Shown here piece after piece: positions 45,131 to 57,574 of a stretch of DNA of 64,000 nt. Where the stretch lies: contig JAFFSR010000309.1 in NCBI GenBank assembly GCA_017163975.1, positions 2,428,501-2,492,500 on the forward strand, read 5' to 3'. Within the stretch, counting starts at the first letter, position 1. Each line of letters begins with the position of its first letter. The translations under genes and the position numbers were made by a program. The stretch is from Anastatus disparis (Eukaryota > Arthropoda > Insecta > Hymenoptera > Eupelmidae). The notes beneath the pieces are model-generated. The model was not told where the DNA came from, made no database searches, and saw only the letters and a list, made by a program, of their open reading frames with translations.

Positions 45131-46485
45131 GAAAATAAAAATATCAGTTTGTCATTAGCCTTGATGAAGAGTTTGTCGTTGATATCAAAGTAAGTATAAA
45201 ATTATTTTAATTTGAATGAAAGTCTTTGAAAAATCTGAATTGGAAAATCTATAAATTGATAATATATTATTTTAGATTGTATTGGTAATAAAATGGTTTC
45301 TACACGTGGACGTGGCGAACTTCCTACTAATCCTTTATCATCAAGTACACTTAACTCCATTCCCAAACACAAAAATAATGTTATTATATATTTTGAAAAA
45401 GCAAACTTTCTCAAGTATGGATATATTTGTTCTTTAACTTTCTTCTAATAATGTTTAAAAATATATATTTTTGCTGTAACTCGTCGTTTTTTATTTTTAA
45501 AAATTCATCCATATATGGTAATAGCTAATTCTAAAGTATTTCAGATAGTTTAGAATCTTTGTTCGACATTAATAGTATTAGAAAATAATATATCAAGTGA
45601 TGGTAATAAAAAAAGGAATCCCCCTGGAATAAAAGTAATTCCTCTGTATCAGTATATTTTTTATCTATCAGTTTTTCTGGGAATAACCTATAGACAGCTT
45701 GGCTACTTTGGGATATTGTTCTATTAGATATAACCATAAAAAAACCTGAGTAAAATTTTCAAAATGAACACCTTTATTTTCTATTATTTCAAAATTTGAA
45801 TTTGACCCGTTCAAATAGAATCACCCATATACATATTATAAATTGGTAAATTATTTGAATTATTTTGGTATCTCATGTTTATGTTCATTCTGTATACTTG
45901 GTTTGCTTACATATTGACAGTGTCTATTGCGCAAGTGTAACAAAAGCAAATCGTAACAGACGCATTGTATCTTGTGCCTTCAAAAACTGCTGTTTAAAAA
46001 ATTAAAATGTCTGTTTGATTATTATTATCATATTATTATTATATTAATATAATAATTATTATTTAATATAGAAAATGTCACGTTTTATAATAATAATTAT
46101 TATTATTATTTTCATTTTTAAAATTATGCGAAAAATATTGGAAAATTCAAATAAGAAGTTAATAATATGTAACTACGTTGACAGTATATTTTTCATTAGT
46201 CCAAAACAATACAAATATTTAAGCTCGACGAAGGGTGAGATCTTATTTGAAATAAACAAATTAACATATTCACAAAGAAAAAATTTTAAAATTAAAGAAT
46301 TTAAAAAAAAAGTTTCTAACAGCGATTTGGACTTTATTTGAATAAACAACCATATGTATATAGAGTATTTTAGCGCAATTTGAAAATTTTTGGTGAAGCT
46401 GTTTCGAAACAAATGGAATTTAAAAATAAATAAAATAAAATTATTTGATCTGTGAAATTTACGTCTCATACATTTATAAGTAAGT
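45131..46485. other. AT-rich sequence without supported genes
   Basis: A 51-codon plus frame (45294-45447, MVSTRGRGELPTNPL) follows a T-rich tract ending in AG and might be an exon, but nothing supports it further. ATT/AAT microsatellite lies at 46017-46110. Frames at 46075-46469 are AT-rich noise. Confidence 0.35.
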
Positions 46486-46734
46486 AAAACCGGTCTTTTG
46501 AATGCGCGCTACAGTTTGCTGCTATGGACTCCTGTATATTTTGTGCGCGAAACCGGTCTTTTAAATGCCGCATTTAAAAGACCAATTCCTATAATACATA
46601 CGGTAATGGAAGGAAGGAGGTAACATAATTTAATGTGAGACTGCCACACACCTTGACGTGTGCCGGATACGACCCGAAATCAGTACTGACAAGCGCGGGG
46701 TATCGCGCATTCAAAAGACCGGTTTTATATACAT

Positions 46735-46799
<65 letters not shown>

Positions 46800-46908
46800 A
46801 AACCGGTCTTTTGAATGCCGCATTCAAAAGACCGGTCCCGCGCACAAAACATACACGAGTCCATAGCAGCAAACTGTAGCGCGCATTCAAAAGACCGGTT
46901 TTACTTAT
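46486..46908. mobile_element. Inverted-repeat cluster of CCGGTCTTTTGAATGC with AC/AT microsatellite
   Basis: The left arm (AACCGGTCTTTTGAATGCGC, then CAGTTTGCTGCTATGGACTC) is mirrored by GAGTCCATAGCAGCAAACTG and GCGCATTCAAAAGACCGGTT on the right. Inside, CCGGTCTTTTGAATGCC recurs in both directions at about 46552, 46570, 46704, 46803 and 46823, making several small hairpins. A CA then TA run (46734-46792) lies between two of them. Flanks ATAAGTA and TACTTAT extend the palindrome. No gene is present. Confidence 0.7.
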
Positions 46909-47861
46909 TTATAAATATATATATAGTATATATATTTAAAGTATATATAGATGTAATGGCAGTATCTGGTACTTTTCCGATGCCTAATGGCAGATCCTGG
47001 TACTTTTGTCGGAAACTGGGACTTACCTGATTCCAAACTCATCTAAGGGTTGCTTCTGGGAATCCCAGATTGTTTATGAGACTTTTACATGATCTAATGT
47101 TAGAAATTGGAAATCCCAAGATCTATCAAAAGAGAAAGTGAAAAATGTATACGGGGAAATTGGTTATGTCCCAGAACGTTATTTTTTATTTCTAAGACAT
47201 TCCAGATTCATAAAAATTATTTCTGGGAATCCCAGATCAATGAAATTTTTTTTTTTGGGAATCCCAGATACTTAAAATTTTGTGTTATACACTATCACGA
47301 CATTTATAGTCTTTTACTGCCTTATTCAGTTTGCAAATGCTTCTATCAACAACATCGTATGACTTGGAGTATTAACGTACTCAAAGTTATAAAAGGTTAG
47401 CATCACATCAAACTCAATTTTGTGTTCCTATGATTTAAGTCCTTAAGTACTCTGTGAGTGGTTTAAAAATAAAGATCGAAGAAATTTCTTTTTGATATTG
47501 ATGTAAAAAACCTGCGAAACTCCATAGAAAAATTCTTTAAATGCCTTTGATAATAAGAATTATAATTTTCACGATAATATTAACCAGTATAATTGGTTGA
47601 TTGGACTTTCTACATTCAACTTTGGACATATACCAAGGAAACATACTTTTAATGTCATTATAAGTTCAAAAATGCGTCAACATCAAAATTGGGTATAGCA
47701 ATAACTCAGTGCGAGGAGACAATCCTAAGTTTTCGATTGCTCCTATCATCAATATTAAATAGTAATGAAATTTAGGCATTTAAGATACTAGAAGTCAAAG
47801 AAGGTTAGCTTCATATGAATTCAGTTTCCTAAAATAGAAGTCACAATGTTTATGATAACAA
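46909..47861. other. Spacer with repeated TCTGGGAATCCCAGA palindrome
   Basis: The 15-bp palindrome is at 47055-47069 and 47222-47236, nearly whole at 47256-47268, and in a weaker form at 47107-47120 (TTGGAAATCCCAAG). The rest is unassigned. The 97-codon frame at 47107-47400 runs through these repeats and is not a gene. Confidence 0.5.
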
Positions 47862-48024
47862 TTACACGACAGTAACCTTACGAGTTTTTAAGCTTGTAAG
47901 TGTGTTTGTGAACCAAGCACATGTAACCTACAGTGGTCTTTGCATAAATTAGCCGAAAGCGGGATTCGAAGTTAGAACCTCGAGATTACGAATCCAACAC
48001 TATACCGACTGAGCCACAGATCGG
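47862..48024 (-). mobile_element. tRNA-derived SINE (family B), decayed minus-strand copy
   Basis: In reverse complement it has GTGGCTCAGTCGGTATAG, GGATTCGTAATCTCGAGG and GAATCCCGC, followed by CACTGTAGGTTACATGTGC and GTTCACAAACACACTTAC. It matches the plus-strand copy at 62255-62454. The B-box is damaged and the 3' tail is not preserved. Confidence 0.75.
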
Positions 48025-48170
48025 CTCAATTAACAAAAGTAATATATCTTCTGAAAAAAATTTTGTCGTTGATTGTGGGGTCTCGTAGGCAACGCCTAGT
48101 CTGCCTATGCACTAATCCGGCACTGTGTTATTAATTACAGACAGTAATATTTTTGAATTTTTATACTTAC

Positions 48171-48789
48171 TAGGAGAGTGTCACACCTCTGGATCACGGA
48201 TTTTGCTTAAACTTCGGGATAAATTTTTAGATGATAAAATATGGAAAAAGCTGAAGTTATAGTCATAAATACTCAATATTTCCCTAGTTACAGGCAATTA
48301 AAGAAAATCACTAAAAAAGTTACTAGATTTTTAAACGCATATAGTTCTTTAGCGTCGATAGCCTTTCGATACAGTAGTTACAGCATATCAAAATATTATT
48401 TTTCCCCAAAGTTAGAGCGTAATAAGGATTGGACCTAATTTCAGCTTTTATTATTAATTAATGTTTTTAAAAGAAAAATCAGGTCCAATGTTTATCATGC
48501 TCTAACTTTGGGAAAAAATAATATTTTGACATGCTATAACTACTAATTCGAAAGGATTTGAGCTCAGCTTTCATTTAAAAACAGTTTCAAGCTTGTAGCT
48601 ATCAATGCTAAAGAACTATATGCGTTTAAAAATCTAGTAACTTTTTTAGTGATTTTCTTTAATTGCCTATAACTAGGGAAATATTGAGTATTTATGATTA
48701 TAACTTTAGTTTTTTCCATATTTTATCATCTAAAAATTTATCCCGAAGTTTAAGCAAAATCCGTGATCCGGAGGTGTGACACTCTCCTA
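48171..48789. mobile_element. Palindromic element of about 620 bp
   Basis: The ends TAGGAGAGTGTCACACCTC and GAGGTGTGACACTCTCCTA are perfect inverted repeats. The arms of about 300 bp pair across their length (AGTTACTAGATTTTTAAACG against CGTTTAAAAATCTAGTAACT) and meet near 48460. The right arm keeps about 60 bp (near 48550-48600) missing from the left. A half copy lies at 18001-18360. The 65-codon frame at 48241 lies in one arm and is not a gene. Confidence 0.8.
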
Positions 48790-48936
48790 GTTAGTTATAT
48801 GTTCAACTATACGAACTAGTGAAAAATCCATGACAAGTGAAATTGTCCTCAAACGATACCTCGAGTCCCAAATGCAAACAAGCGTTTATTAAAAACATCA
48901 TATCCTTAGCATTACGTGCATTAATAGTATATTACG

Positions 48937-49047
48937 TTCCGAGGTACGGAACAGGCTCATGACATGCGCGTGTAAGTTTGCTTTGCGAGGCGTCAGCCGA
49001 GCAAAGCAAAACACGCGCATATGATGAGCCTTTTTCGTGCCGAGAAG
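48937..49047. repeat. Compact palindrome of about 110 bp
   Basis: TTCCGAGGTACGGAACAGG, CTCATGACATGCGCGTGT and TTTGCTTTGC are mirrored by GCAAAGCAAAACACGCGCAT, ATGAGCC and CGTGCCGAGAA. The loop is GAGGCGTCAGCCGA. Confidence 0.7.
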
Positions 49048-49056
49048 CGTATACGA

Positions 49057-49916
49057 TTTTCTTTCATGCCCGGCCGGAACTTTGCCACCCCAAAAAGTGA
49101 TAAAACTACATTTTTAATAAAAAAAAATTCGTCAAAAGCAAAGAGTCATCTGTTGCGTTATTTCGCTGTAGCACGCATGCGCAAGCAACTACAGTATAGA
49201 TTGAGTTCGGTAGAGAGAGAAAGAGAGAGAGAAAAAACCGAACATAGCAGCACACATAGCAGTTAACCTAAGATACACAGTAAATATATAAATGTTATTT
49301 CAAATTAAAAAAACGTGAGAAATAATGAAATGTGTTTATAATACTTTTATATTACTATATTTTGTGTATGAAAACCTTTTAAAGTGCAAAAGAAAAAATT
49401 GTGAGTTAAAACAATTGTGTATGTTAGTAAAGTTATAGTTCATTTCAATAAATATAAATATATTAATATCAAGTGCACAAAAACAAAACGTGTAAAAACG
49501 TGAATTTAATTATTTTCTTTGTACAAAAACAATCATGAAGTGTTTAAAAGAACGTCGTGAATTAAAAGAAACGTGTATGAAAAAGAATATCTATTTTAAA
49601 CGAAAGTTATAATTCGTTATAATTTTATTTAATATATGTATATTAGTGCATTAATATCGAGTGTGTTTGTTTATTTAATAACTACAAGTGTATGGTGTAT
49701 GCATTTATCTATTTAATGCTGAGGTTAGACATTCGCGTATATATAGATATAGTTTCAGTATGCAGACAGCGAAGCGACCGAGAAGACGTACAGTTCGTAG
49801 CTGCGCTGTGCGTTCTGCGCACGTATGTAACGGAATAACACAAATGTAATCGGCCGGTTCCCTACCGCATGAGGAGCACTTTTAGGCAAAGTTCCGGCAC
49901 GGGTATGAAGGAAAAT
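49057..49916. mobile_element. Short DNA element with about 30-bp inverted ends
   Basis: The left end (ATTTTCTTTCATGCCCGGCC, then GGAACTTTGCC) and right end (GGCAAAGTTCCGGC, then ACGGGTATGAAGGAAAAT) pair with about four mismatches. The interior of 800 bp has a GAGA tract (49211-49236), GC-richer patches at 49170-49260 and 49760-49860, and no protein I recognise. The 81-codon frame at its left end is not convincing. No target duplication was seen. Confidence 0.6.
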
Positions 49917-51040
49917 ATATTATAAAAATCTAAAATGTATTTCAAGTATGAATAACATGAACTTTTGGTACAGAATAATTCTGTTCCGATCATTCTTGAT
50001 GAACAAATATGTCTCCATCCATTTGAAGTAAATATGAAGTTGTATGTTTATTAAGGTAGTTCTCCACGAATAAATAGCACATAAATTGTGGCTTGTTTCA
50101 CCTTTATTTTAATTACTTTATAAGGCATAAGCAAGTGTACATCGAAAGAAAGAGGTCTTGGGAAGTAGTAAAAAATTTTTTCGAGTTAGTAGAAACTCCG
50201 GATATGCTAATATTAATAGTAGAAGAAAAACATATAGTAAAACACTGCAATCTTTTCCGTTTTTCATCTGATTTTAATATGTCTGGGCTTATTTTATTCC
50301 TTATAAAATTTTAGGAAGGGTTACCACAGGTAATTTGGTAATAACATTAATGGTCAACGCATAAATCTAATTTAGTCCAGTAGAATTATCTCGGAAAATC
50401 TTAAAATTTGACTTAATTAGTAATAGATAACAGAAATGGAAAATGGGTTCATTAGGTAAAGAAATATTAAAATTTAGAAACACCCTCAAAAATTGGGTGT
50501 GTATATTTGTTTAAACAACGTTTCTAGGTAAACAATTGACAAAAATCTATGTTTTCTTTATCTAGTTCTTTTCGTTTCTTAATAGGGTATATGAGATTTG
50601 CATTACTTATGAGGGCCTTAAAGACGAATGGTTTAAGCCCTATTACATCAAATTTGGTTGGTAATTTATTTAAACAATTGCAAAAATATAGTCGAATTTC
50701 GTTAAATATTCAATAATTTTCTATTCAATAAAAAAAGAAGCTACATGCTTGTAACTTTGTAAAAAGATGCCTTCGATTACCCTTAAATTCCCATGATTTT
50801 TTCAGCAAAAAATATTAATTTATTCATGAGATATTCAATTTGTTTATTAAAAAGTGGCAAAATGTACGTTAGAAATTGTACCCTGCACGGTCATTTTAGA
50901 ACGAAATGACTATAGTCATTTATGTTCTTTGAGACTTATATTTAGTCAGACTTAAAAGTTTAATTGACATTCTTATTATTTCCGCTGTCTAAATAGCGAT
51001 AAAAAATGAACAAAATTTTTTCTTAATTGTTTTTTAAATT
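49917..51040. other. AT-rich spacer
   Basis: No features can be supported. Small frames here lack family resemblance. Confidence 0.45.
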
Positions 51041-53300
51041 ATTATTATTATTAGATATTATTCATTCCGTATTATATTTACAAAAAGAGCGTGTAATGCA
51101 ATAAAATTACAAATAAAATCAAAATACATAAAATACTTGAAATAACTTTGCATATATAAAATTGAAATAGTACAATATGATATCACAGTCATAAAACGTA
51201 ATAGAGATAATAATACTGTAATAGTAAGTCAATAAATTAAATAAAAGTGATATTACAGATAGAAAATAGAACACGAATGAATACACACGAAGAGTACAAA
51301 TAATATAATGTAGAATCAGTCTCAAATATCTATCAGTCAAAAGAATTACATAAATCAAGCGTGTGAAGAGCGCAGTCAAAATATCAGCAGTATGCAGTAA
51401 ATTAAAATCACAGAACAAGATTGAATGTACAGTAATATATAAGTCAAACTGATAAAAATATAATCATTCACTTTATACACACACATCCTACAATCACGCC
51501 AATAAATACAATCATGCCTCAAATCTATAAAATCTATAATAAATTAACTCATATGATATAGTCTGAAAATAATACTGTTTAATTGAGGTCGAGTAAATAC
51601 CTCATCAGAGCGGCTTTAAACCTGTTGATTGATGGAAGATTTCTAATATCAGCAGGTAGGGAGTTCCAAAAATGCGCACCTTGAACTTGAAAGGAATTTC
51701 TTCCAGTCTCAGTGCGCATGAAGGGCACCGCAAGATCTTTAATCTCACCCCTAGTGGTCGCTCTGGGTATATATCTAGTGAAGAGACCCACTAGATATTC
51801 GGCAGTATTCATAGGTACGATTTTGTACATAACTACAGCCATAAAATACTGTCTCCTTGAATCAATACGTAGCCAACCCAAAGCATGTCTATGGGAAGAG
51901 ATATAATCACCCATCCTCACGCCTAATACATATCTCACACATGAATTTTGCACTGTCTGTAGCCTTTTTTGTAACTCCTGTAAAGCATCGAGCAAAACCA
52001 CTGATCAGTAATCAAGATGTGGGAACAGCAGGAAGGTTGCGAGTTGTTTACGCAGAACCTCAGTGGTGTACCGGCGGAAAAACCGCAGGCTATAAATCAT
52101 TTTGTTGAATTTTTTTGTCATCATATTAATGTGCGGTTCCCACAACATTAGAGTCGAGTACAACACCAAGGCTCGTAACGGTGTCAGAGAAAGAAATACC
52201 GATACCACTCCCGAGGTCAACCATCCTTGGCTCACCCTTACTTTTACTAGCATTCAAAGTAAGAGAAATACCAGCAGCCCATCCCGTCACCGCCCTAGCC
52301 ACCCTCTGTAAAATACGAATCCCCTCTCCCGCATCATCATAAGGGACCTGTGTATAAATTTGAAGATCATCTGCATACAGAAAATGCCCGACACGACCAG
52401 AGTCCAGTGCATCACATACATCATTCATGCAAAGACAAAACAACAGAGGCCCCAGCACCGAACCCTGAGGTACTCCTAGGTTGGTTGTTAGCCAATTTGC
52501 TTCCTCCTTTAAATGCGTGGAAACCATTTATTTCCTACCTGATAAATAGGAGTTAATCAATCCGAGTGCGGCCCTGGAGAACCCCATCGATCTAAGCCTC
52601 GCAAGAAGTTTGAAGGGAGAGATCGTGTCGAATGCCTTACTAAAGTCAAAAAGTAGTAGTAACGTGACAAGTTTTCTACCTGGACCTGACCTTATATCGT
52701 CTGTAAGCTTATGTACAGCAGTCTGCGTAGAATGGTTTTTTCTGAAGCCCGTCCGCATGGGATCGAGCAATTTTTTGAATGTAATGTGCTTCTGCAGTTG
52801 GTCATGGGCAATCTTTTCAAGAACATTTGAAAGAAAATATAAGATGGCTATAAGTCTAAAATCTTTTGGCTGCTAAGATGCAGCACACTCTTTCAATGGT
52901 ATAATACGTGCTTGCTTCCAATGGCAGGGGAAGGCCCCCCTGTGCGAAAGAGGAATTTAACAGAGTCACAAAACTTTCACCAATAAATGGTTAAGCTTTA
53001 ACTATCACGCTTTGTAGAATGCCATCCACACCACGAGCCTGTGAGGAAAAATGTGAAATTGCAATAACAACATCATTAAAACTAATTGGTTTAAAAGTAA
53101 ATCTACTTTCATTGGATTGAGAAAGAATTTTTAATCGCTCTTCACTATCCTCTTGTAGCGAGACTGACACCCCAGCAAAGTGCGCATTAAGCTCATCCAG
53201 AGTGAATTCATTCAAATCCCCTTGAGGTCTGGTTAGCAGTCCCAGGTCTCTTAACTCTTTTCAGACATTACCACCCGCAAGAGCACCAAACAGTCTTCAG
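51041..53300 (-). pseudogene. 5'-truncated non-LTR retrotransposon (reverse transcriptase)
   Basis: Minus-strand frames cover the reverse transcriptase. ISHFSSQARGVDGI lies at 53050 and GFRKNHSTQTAVHKLTDDI at 52730. The motif-A stretch LLFDFSKAFDTI is at 52650, GVPQGSVLGPLLF at 52460 and the catalytic FLYADDLQIY at 52370. Then come LRKQLATFLLFPHLDY (52010) and the C-terminal KDLAVPFMRTETGRNSF and WNSLPADIRNLPS to 51579. Frame changes at about 52990, 52527, 52126 and 52005 break it. The start of ORF2 (endonuclease) and ORF1 are absent. The 3' UTR runs to an AAT-type tail at 51041-51056. It is the same family as 28545-29256, in a jockey- or CR1-like clade. Confidence 0.85.
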
Positions 53301-55640
53301 AAATTTTGAAATATACCATAATCATCTAGTGATTTTTTTCTAAAGAATCCATTCAGTTAATCATACCGTTTACATCCGAATCTGAAAACTCGACATTTTC
53401 ACGACATTATTAAGGGTTTAACGTACATATTAAATATAAATTCAATCAAAAATAAAGTATTTATCTACCGACCTTACTTATGCTAGGAATATATTTATTT
53501 AATCACATGCTATTCATTATTCTGTAAAGGACGGACAAATCAATAATACGAACTTAAGGTCTCTGCGTAGAGGAATGCATTAACGTGCTAGGAGGCTTAG
53601 AAGATTAAATAATATGTGCTTGATTAGATATATATTTTCTATGGCTATAGAATACTTTGAAATTATAAATAACTTAATACTTTGGAAATATAAATAACAT
53701 TATTTGGCATGATCCTTATTGTATATCCTGAATAAAATAACACAGACATGATTTGAATCCTCCCGATCTTTCCGCAACACGTTGAATGTATAATGATATT
53801 TTTCATAATGGATTCTCATCATGGATTAAGTATCGAACTTTGGAAGTATAAATACTATAAGACAATATGCTCCAAACTACTGCCACATATCAGTTGCTAT
53901 GAGATGCTTGGAATAATCTGTACGTTGCATCACGACACCAAAAGGCTTTGCGTAATAGGTCACACTTAGTTTCATCCTAATGCCTTCAAAATATTTTGGA
54001 CCTTAGGTCTTTAGAAACTTTTAAATATATTATAATCTTCTAGTGTTTATTTATTTAGGGAATCTATTAACTTCATCACACCGTTTACGCCCGGATCTGA
54101 TGAGTTGACATTTTCACGACATTATTAAGGTATTAAGGTATAGATTGAATATAAAATAAATAAAAAACTAACTGCTAATGAGAGTTATAAAAACACTTAA
54201 AAAAAGTAATTTAAACTATTAGAAAACTGAAAATTGCTGCCAATAAAAATTCAATCAAAGCTTTGAATCTACAAAGAAAGTTGATATAAATCTTTTTTTT
54301 AACTAATGATTCATGAGCTATTATAAGATATTAGTACATTTTTACGACAGTGTCTCAAAGCCTATTTAGATTACGATGTATATTTCTGTAGTAAAGTTAC
54401 ATCAATTGCCATTGTTTGAAAACTGCAAAAAGTTTGTAGCTATTAAAAAAACTACACTTTCTAAATTTAAAATAACAAGAATTTTCATGATGGTGGTAAT
54501 GCTAAAACGCGATCATCACAACTAATTAGCTTGCTATAATCGTTATTTCCCCCTTTATTAAGACACTAATTTAGAGATGAGTTTGTATTTATTCGATGTT
54601 TTATCTGCAGTCATATAATCATAACAAATTTAATGAGCATAGTTGTTAAAATTTTCACTAGATTCTGAAAACAGTAGCCACTTTCAGATTTTAAATTATA
54701 TTTTATGCGGTCCCAGACTTTTTCGCGACATTTTGTATGTTTTGACTGCTAATGAGACTTATAAATACACTTAAATAAAGTAATCCGAACAGAAAATTAC
54801 TGCCGATAAAAATACAATTGAAAGCTTTAAATTTACAAATAAAGTTTAGATCAATCTTTTTTCTAAACTAATGTTTTATAAGCTTTTATAATAGTACAGT
54901 AAATTTCCCCGACAGTATCTCATAGCTCATTTAGATTACTTTGTGTATTCGTGTACTAGAGCTTCATAAATTGTAATAGTTTAAAAGCTGCATAGTATTC
55001 TATCTATTCAAAAAAGGGATAATCTCTTAATGTGAAATAACTTAAATAAAGTTTTATAATGGGACTCATGATAGAAAGCAATTATCACAACTAATTTGCT
55101 TGTTATAGTTGTTTTTTCTTTATTTGTTAGGACTTTGTAATTTAAAGACAATTGTGTGACAATTACATGTTTTATAAAAGTTATATAATGCGAACCAGTT
55201 ACATATGCATAGTTGTTAACATTATTACTAGATTCGAACGACAGCAATAGCTCTATCGAATTTCAAATTATCTTCGCATTCGATCCAAGACATTTTCAAG
55301 ACCTTTCGTACATTATGGCTGCTATTGAAAGTTATGGATACACTTGCATGAAGTAATCTACACTAGTAGAATACTGTTAATTACTGCCATTATTAACCTT
55401 AAGAGGACCGAAAAACCACTATAGTGGCGTGACCCCTGATCGACCTTTACCCCAAAGTCAATTAGTGATATCAGATACCTTTTTGGACCACTTTCTTAGA
55501 GCGATCACAAATCTCAAATACCGGTCCTCTAAAGGTTAATACAATGAAGTTAAGAATTTACTAAGACAGTTAATATATATCTTTTTTTTTAACTAATGAT
55601 TTATGAGCTTTTATAAAAGACAGGGTTGCAAATATTTAAA
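53301..55640 (+). repeat. Tandem repeats of about 575 bp, with a related 715-bp duplication upstream
   Basis: TGCTAATGAGAGTTATAAA (54173) recurs in variant form at 54749 and 55320, a spacing of 576 and 571 bp. Each unit continues with AATTACTGCC, AACTAATGATT(C/T)ATGAGC and a GACAGT(G/A)TCTCA block. The block CATTTTCACGACATTATTAA occurs at 53395 and 54111 (about 716 bp apart), with TCTAGTG at 53325 and 54035. The third unit is split by the element at 55398-55535. The non-LTR element at 51041-53300 abuts the array on its left. Confidence 0.75.
55398..55535. mobile_element. TTAA-flanked MITE (piggyBac-like ends)
   Basis: Inverted ends CCTTAAGAGGACCG and CGGTCCTCTAAAGG, with TTAA on both sides (55394-55397 and 55536-55539). 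Copies 1 and 2 of the surrounding 575-bp repeat show the empty site, which confirms the insertion. It is 138 bp long and has no gene. Confidence 0.8.
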
Positions 55641-55689
55641 TCATTTTGGGCTTTCAATAAATTTTAATTCACAAATCCTTTTTGAATTC

Positions 55690-56190
55690 GTAATTAGAGT
55701 TTTATTTAATTAACAATTCCTTTTAAATTAATAATTAAAAATATTTTAATTAACAAATCAAAATCTAATCGTGAATTGAAAAGGCTTTAATTAAAAAATC
55801 AAAAGGAATTCTTAATTAAATAAATTTCAATTAAGAAATCAAAATGTAATCGTGAATTGAAAGGGCTTTAATTACAAAATCAAAAGGAATTCTTAATTAA
55901 ATAAATTTCAATTAAGAAATCAAAATTTAATCGTGAATTGAAAGGGCTTTAATTCCAAAATCGAAAGGAATCCTTAATTAAATAAATTTCAATTAAGAAA
56001 TCAAAATGTGATCGTGAATTGAAAGGGCTTTAATTCCAAAATCAAAAGGAATTCTTAATTGAATAAATTTCAATTAAGAAATCAAAATTTAATCGTGAAT
56101 TGAAAGGGCTTTAATTCCAAAATCAAAAGGAATCCTTAATTAAATAAATTTTAATTAAGAAATCAAAATGTAATCGTGAATTGAAAGAGC
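55690..56190 (+). repeat. 81-bp minisatellite, about six units
   Basis: CGTGAATTGAAAGGGC starts at 55770, 55851, 55932, 56013, 56094 and 56175, exactly 81 bp apart. Each unit holds TCAAAAGGAATTCTTAATTA and AAATTTCAATTAAGAAATCA. Units differ at only a few bases, in contrast to the old arrays nearby. Degenerate part-units lie on both sides (55640-55740 and 56190-56270). Confidence 0.92.
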
Positions 56191-56289
56191 GTCAGTTATG
56201 ATTATGATTTGTGAATTCGAGGGCTTTAATTAAAAATTCCATAATTCCTTTTTAATTAAACGTTTTAAAGGAATTTTCATCATATATAT

Positions 56290-56389
56290 GTATATAGAAA
56301 AATAGATGTGGACGCGCACATACATACGCACCTGGGCTCATATATATGCAACATTTCGTATCGACCCAAACGCACACATACAGACAAGT

Positions 56390-56446
<57 letters not shown>

Positions 56447-56986
56447 CATACATACATACATACATACGTGCGACATTCCACGTCAATTAGAACGCACCCA
56501 CAGACAGGTTTATATATATGGAACATTTCATGACAACTCTCACATACCTATCCGAGTTCCTTCAGGTTCGCATATATGGGACGTTTCATGTCAATTTTCA
56601 TTCATGCACACACACGTTAATATACATGGGATTTTTTATGTAAATTTCAACGCACGCACATACAGGTTTATATATATGGGACATTTCATGCCAATGCGCA
56701 CGCACACATACACACACACAGCATTATATATATATATGGGACATTTCATGTCAACTTGTACATACTCATAATCACAGGCTTATCTATATATATGGAACAT
56801 TTCATGACAACTCTCACACACCTATCCAAATTCTCAGGTTTTCATACATGGGACGTTTCGTGTCAATTTTCATTCATGCACACACACGTTGATATACATG
56901 GGATTTTTTCTGTAAATTTCAACGCACGCACATACAGGTTTATATATATGGGACATTTCATGCCAATGCGCATGCACACACACAGG

Positions 56987-57044
<58 letters not shown>

Positions 57045-57532
57045 ACATTTCATGTCAACTCGTATGTACTCATAATCACAGGCTTTTCTATATATATGGA
57101 ACATTTCATGACAACTCTCACACACCTATCCGAGTTCCTTCAGGTTTACATATATGCGACGTTTCATGTCAATTTGCATTCATGCATACACGCTTTTATA
57201 TACATGCGACTCTTCATGTCAACTCATGTACGACCTTACTGACAGGTTTTTGCATATGTATATATGGTCCATTTCATATCAAATTGCTCACATTCACCCG
57301 CAATTTTTTTGTTTCTATATATATGGGACATTTCATGTCAACTTGCACGTACTCGCAAGCACAGGTTTTTCTATATATATATATATATATGGGACATTTC
57401 ATGACAACTTGTACACACCTATCTAAGTACCCTTAGGTTTATATATATGAGACGTTTCATGTCAATTCGCATGCATGCACACACGCGTTCATGTACGTGG
57501 GACTTTTCATGTCGACTTACAAGCATGATATA

Positions 57533-57574
<42 letters not shown>

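Noticed and set aside
48241..48438. 65-codon frame starting MEKAEVIVINTQYF
   Set aside because: It is within one arm of the 48171-48789 palindrome. The homologous arm at 18001 does not keep the frame.
56252..57436. Tyr-Ile and Met-Gly-His-Phe-rich frames on both strands
   Set aside because: They come from the TA runs and the ATATGGGACATTTCATG tandem units.
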